This document shows, piece by piece, positions 7,719-9,629 of a stretch of 9,629 nt of DNA (the stretch's first letter is position 1; each line of letters opens with the position of its first letter). Source of the stretch: M0108 sp964523415 (GTDB taxonomy: Bacteria > Pseudomonadota > Gammaproteobacteria > Chromatiales > Chromatiaceae); NCBI GenBank assembly GCA_964523415.1, contig CAZFZB010000107.1, positions 1 through 9,629 on the forward strand, in the 5' to 3' direction. The notes beneath the pieces were generated by a model, which saw nothing but the letters and a program-made list of their open reading frames with translations, made no database searches and was not told the origin of the DNA. Made by a program: the position numbers and the translations under genes.

Positions 7719-7731
7719 TATGTTGAACATA
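7719..7731. repeat. 13-bp dyad directly after the coaD stop
   Basis: TATGTT-G-AACATA is a perfect inverted repeat with a single central base, starting at the base after the coaD TAA. It ends 8 bases before the candidate -35 box of the ferredoxin gene. The single-base centre suits a protein-binding site better than an RNA hairpin, but no known operator is recognised. Confidence 0.4.
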
Positions 7732-7739
7732 GACCCTTA

Positions 7740-7769
7740 GTGACATTGCGCGTCCAACTCACCTATTAA
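7740..7769 (+). promoter_or_regulatory. Candidate promoter of the ferredoxin gene
   Basis: GTGACA (7740-7745, 5 of 6 to TTGACA) is followed after 18 bases by TATTAA (7764-7769, 4 of 6 to TATAAT). Transcription would begin near 7776 and leave a leader of about 25 bases containing the AGGAG ribosome-binding site at 7789-7793. The consensus-like TTGACA at 7775-7780 cannot serve because its -10 would fall on the start codon. Confidence 0.4.
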
Positions 7770-7800
7770 CCCGGTTGACAAGAACCTCAGGAGTTACTCC

Positions 7801-8046
7801 ATGGCCCTTTACATTACTGACGAATGCATTAACTGCGACGTTTGCGAGCCTGAATGCCCGAACGGAGCCATCAGTCAGGGCGACGAAATATATGAGATTG
7901 ACCCTGACCTCTGCACCGAGTGTGTGGGCCACTATGAGACCTCCCAGTGTGTTGAGGTTTGCCCGGTTGATTGCATCCTCAAGGATCCTAACCACGAGGA
8001 GACCGAAGATCAGCTGCTCGAGAAGTACCAACGCATAACTGGATGA
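7801..8046 (+). CDS. 2[4Fe-4S] ferredoxin, Allochromatium (Alvin/YfhL) type
   Basis: Small cytoplasmic electron carrier of 81 residues holding two [4Fe-4S] clusters. The first motif is C9-x2-C12-x2-C15-x3-C19-P. The second is the expanded form C38-x2-C41-x8-C50-x3-C54-P, with a further cysteine at C58. The long loop between the second and third cysteines of that motif and the charged C-terminal helix (about 65-78) define the Alvin-type ferredoxins, known for one cluster of unusually low potential. The N-terminal half, including ITDECINCDVCEPECPNGAI, agrees with the A. vinosum protein as I recall it. A good AGGAG lies 7 bases before the ATG. Its electron partners are not shown by the context; a coaD-ferredoxin neighbourhood also exists in Pseudomonas. 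Confidence 0.95.
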   Translation: MALYITDECINCDVCEPECPNGAISQGDEIYEIDPDLCTECVGHYETSQCVEVCPVDCILKDPNHEETEDQLLEKYQRITG

Positions 8047-8084
8047 ATCGATCCCAGCGCATCCGACGAAAGAGATTTACCCCA

Positions 8085-8205
8085 CGGGAAGCTGCCAAGG
8101 CTTCCCGAACTCATTGAGCGGTCACCATTGGAAGTCTGCTCTTCCCTGCACATCGATCCGGCATGAGATCCGCCGTCAGGCCTCTGACCCGACTTACAGT
8201 AAGTC
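8085..8205 (+). other. Cluster of four short hairpins between ferredoxin and Tim44-like genes
   Basis: The 234-base gap 8047-8280 holds no supported gene but contains four perfect inverted repeats in succession. These are CGGGAAGC/GCTTCCCG with a 7-base loop (8085-8107), GGAAG/CTTCC with a 6-base loop (8130-8145), GTCAG/CTGAC with a 4-base loop (8175-8188), and GACTTAC-A-GTAAGTC (8191-8205). The first is the most stable and may end the ferredoxin message, although no T tract follows. The last has too small a centre for a full RNA stem and may be an operator for the downstream gene. No convincing promoter pair was found before 8281. Confidence 0.4.
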
Positions 8206-8280
8206 TTGTAGTTCCGGGCGTGAGCCTTCATCTCCAGGTCATCGCCGTTCTTTCGAACACCTCATGCCATGGAGAGATGT

Positions 8281-9240
8281 ATGAAAATCCTTGCAGCCTG
8301 CACCGCCACCTTGTTAGCGTTTTCCTTGGTCGCGATTCCAGTTGCCGAGGCTAAGCGGTTGGGTGGTGGGATGAATTTAGGCAAGCAGTACAGCACGCCC
8401 CATACACCCTCTCAACAGATCAAGCCACTCGGACCTACCGCTACCCCCCCTGCTGGAATCCCCAATAGCAATTTGCCCTCTCCAACACGAAGCGCAGGTC
8501 GCTGGTTTGGCCCACTGGCAGGTCTTGCGGCTGGTGGATTACTTGCGTCTCTCCTTCTCGGAGATGGTTTTCAGGGGCTTCGGATTATGGACATCCTTTT
8601 GATCGCCCTCTTCATCCTTGGTGGTTTCATGTTGTTTCGTTTCATGAGACGAGGAGCAACCTCGGCTCCCACCGGAGTGCGCGCTGGATCTGTGGGGGGA
8701 AATTATGCCCGTGCCGGCGACATACCACCCCAGAGTGCCAAGACACCGGTGCGAACGAGTGACTTCTCCTCAACTGCCGGGGAGTATGAACACCAAGCCC
8801 CGACCTGGTTCGATCCCAAGACCTTCGCCGAGGGTGCTAAATCTCATTTTCGGCGCTTACAGGACGCCTGGGATAGGGCTGACTTCAGTGAGATCAAGGC
8901 GTACACAACCCCAAAATTATATGCAGAATTGCAGCGCGAGCGAATGAGTTTGGGACAGGACTCCCAAATTACCGATGTGGTCGTACTCAATGTACAGATC
9001 GTCGGGACCCGCCGGGATGGGAACCAAGCCTTCGTCAGTCTGGAATTTTATGGAATGATTAGGGAGGGAACCGGAGAAGCCCCCAACCCATTTCGTGAGA
9101 TATGGCACATACAGCATACATGGAACACCCCCGAGGGAGATTGGTTCATCGCGGGAATCCAGCAGACTGAGCAACAATCCCCCGGCATAGATGGTCGCCC
9201 CAGTTTGTCAAGCAATCAGTCAATGGCGTCAAGGAGGTAG
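8281..9240 (+). CDS. Tim44-like domain protein, signal peptide and membrane segment
   Basis: The 319-residue protein starts at the ATG giving MKILAACTATLLAFSLVAIP; GGAGAG lies 4 bases upstream and overlaps the alternative ATG at 8269, which argues against that longer start. A signal peptide with AEA|KR cleavage (after A24) is followed by a proline/serine-rich stretch (35-72), a glycine-rich hydrophobic segment (76-95), a firm transmembrane helix (103-121) ending in FRFMRRG, and a variable linker. The C-terminal Tim44-like domain (about 178-297) is recognised from FDPKTFAEGAKSHFRRLQ and AWDRADFSEIKAYTTPKLY. The basic residues after the helix suggest that the domain faces the cytoplasm. In mitochondria Tim44 links the import channel to Hsp70; in bacteria such proteins are widespread but their role is not settled, so none is assigned. 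Domain identity is fairly sure, topology is inference. Confidence 0.88.
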   Translation: MKILAACTATLLAFSLVAIPVAEAKRLGGGMNLGKQYSTPHTPSQQIKPLGPTATPPAGIPNSNLPSPTRSAGRWFGPLAGLAAGGLLASLLLGDGFQGLRIMDILLIALFILGGFMLFRFMRRGATSAPTGVRAGSVGGNYARAGDIPPQSAKTPVRTSDFSSTAGEYEHQAPTWFDPKTFAEGAKSHFRRLQDAWDRADFSEIKAYTTPKLYAELQRERMSLGQDSQITDVVVLNVQIVGTRRDGNQAFVSLEFYGMIREGTGEAPNPFREIWHIQHTWNTPEGDWFIAGIQQTEQQSPGIDGRPSLSSNQSMASRR

Positions 9241-9458
9241 AGATTGCGCCCATAGATCCGGACTCTGATCGAGGCCGTCGCCTCTGTCCCTGATGGAATA
9301 CGCTGATCGGGTCCTCAGCAAAGCCGCGCACTTCACGTGCACTGCCGGGGCCAGGTTTGCCCGATCACGGTCTGACCTGTCTTGCCATCACGTCATGATC
9401 GCCTGAACAATCGGTGGAGACTCTCCTTTCGAACTCTATTGCCTCGTACTGCTATACC
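9241..9458. other. Non-coding, dyad-rich stretch between the Tim44-like gene and the IS110 end
   Basis: No reading frame here has a credible start or resembles a known protein. Small inverted repeats are frequent: GAGGC/GCCTC (9271-9284), TGATCGGG/CCCGATCA (9304-9311 with 9360-9367), CGATCA/TGATCG (9362-9367 with 9396-9401, an alternative pairing of the same bases), and GGAGA-C-TCTCC (9416-9426). No T-tract terminator for the Tim44-like gene was found. Where host DNA ends and the insertion sequence begins cannot be seen without the other end or an empty site. Confidence 0.5.
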
Positions 9459-9532
9459 GCAGGGTTTTCCATGGCGCCGCCCGCCGGCGGTCCCGCTACT
9501 ACCCGAGGTGAACGGCGCGGTGGAAAACCCGC
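9459..9532 (-). repeat. Long imperfect inverted repeat abutting the transposase stop codon
   Basis: The left arm (9459-9479) contains GGGTTTTCCA then GCGCCG; the right arm (9513-9532) contains CGGCGC then TGGAAAACCC. They pair over 18 bp with a 2x2 internal mismatch and one bulged base. The 33-base loop carries the self-complementary CCGCCGGCGG. The right arm ends two bases beyond the stop of the transposase gene. It may be a 3' structure of the element's transcript, a subterminal inverted repeat, or part of the non-coding RNA of an IS110/IS1111 element. Confidence 0.6.
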
Positions 9533-9534
9533 AT

Positions 9535-9629
9535 TCATACCGCCATCCCGTAGTCCGCCTCGTAGTCCCGGCCATGCGCGAGCAGCGCCCAGACGGTGCG
9601 GGTGTTCTTGTTCGCCAGTGCCACCGCCG
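9535..9629 (-). CDS. IS110-family transposase, C-terminal end only (cut by window edge)
   Basis: The frame on the minus strand enters at the right edge and ends at TGA (9535-9537), leaving 30 codons. They read AVALANKN, then TRTVWALLAHGRDYEADYGMAV (broken here only for length). The stretch NKNTRTVWALLAHGRDY is the characteristic last part of IS110-family (IS110/IS1111 group) transposases, the DEDD recombinases guided by a bridge RNA. The catalytic RuvC-like domain and the serine-bearing domain lie outside the window, so integrity cannot be judged. The DNA looks richer in G and C than the neighbouring core genes, in keeping with mobile DNA. Recognition rests on memory of the family's C-terminus. 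Confidence 0.75.
   Translation of the reverse strand, partial: AVALANKNTRTVWALLAHGRDYEADYGMAV

Larger units (their letters stand above)
9459..9629 (-). mobile_element. Partial IS110-family insertion sequence (3' end)
   Basis: It comprises the transposase 3' end and at least the adjoining inverted repeat. The left boundary given is only the edge of that repeat; if the element belongs to the IS1111 group its long non-coding 3' end could reach down towards 9241. IS110 elements often lack terminal inverted repeats and target duplications, so the end cannot be fixed by inspection. Confidence 0.6.

Noticed and set aside
7775..7780. Consensus-perfect TTGACA before the ferredoxin gene
   Set aside because: A -10 box 17 bases later would overlap the start codon, so it cannot give a leadered transcript; GTGACA/TATTAA upstream fits better.
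8156..8179. Approximate 12-base tandem repeat (ATCCGgCaTgAG/ATCCGcCgTcAG)
   Set aside because: Two copies with three mismatches are within chance expectation and show no wider pattern.
9271..9284. GAGGC-CGTC-GCCTC as terminator of the Tim44-like gene
   Set aside because: Only a 5-bp stem and followed by TGTCCC rather than a T tract.
9393..9575. 60-codon minus-strand open frame across the transposase stop
   Set aside because: It runs in a different frame from the IS110 C-terminus, has an arginine/glycine-rich low-complexity product typical of G/C-rich non-coding DNA, and crosses the long inverted repeat.
1..9629. CRISPR array, tRNA, rRNA, riboswitch, defence or phage genes
   Set aside because: No regularly spaced repeats, no cloverleaf or rRNA-like segments, and no coding sequence of these kinds was found on either strand.

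Overview
The window looks like chromosomal core genome from a gammaproteobacterium, probably of the Chromatiales (purple sulfur bacterium) type. Two things support this. The gene order M16 peptidase pair / ftsY-ftsE-ftsX-rpoH on one side and rsmD, coaD, ferredoxin on the other is the arrangement I know from Pseudomonas and relatives. The 81-residue ferredoxin reads almost residue for residue like the 2[4Fe-4S] ferredoxin of Allochromatium vinosum as I remember it. No search was run, so the genus is not claimed.

Layout: positions 24-3671 are a leftward block, ftsY -> ftsE -> ftsX -> rpoH in order of transcription (SRP receptor, the FtsEX divisome ABC complex, heat-shock sigma factor). A 164-base divergent intergenic region (3672-3835) separates it from a rightward block: two M16 zinc-peptidase family genes that overlap by 14 bases (the first with an intact HxxEH site, the second with that site lost), then rsmD (16S rRNA m2G966 methyltransferase), coaD (phosphopantetheine adenylyltransferase), an Alvin-type 2[4Fe-4S] ferredoxin, and a Tim44-like-domain protein with signal peptide and membrane segment. 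Beyond 9240 there is about 290 bases without a convincing gene. The right edge then cuts into the 3' end of a leftward IS110-family transposase gene (9535-9629), which is the only accessory DNA seen.

How the genes work together: FtsY, FtsE and FtsX act at the inner membrane (protein targeting; control of septal peptidoglycan hydrolysis). RpoH is linked to FtsY functionally as well as physically, because in E. coli sigma-32 is delivered to the membrane protease FtsH by SRP/FtsY. The M16 pair is likely a two-subunit peptidase exported across the inner membrane. RsmD, CoaD and ferredoxin are housekeeping genes whose clustering is conserved but not functionally obvious.

Most of the window is ordinary. 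The less explained signals are in the gaps: a long near-perfect inverted repeat two bases past the transposase stop within a dyad-rich non-coding stretch (candidate bridge-RNA region of an IS1111-type element), four successive small hairpins between the ferredoxin and Tim44-like genes, and several short near-perfect dyads at promoter-like positions.
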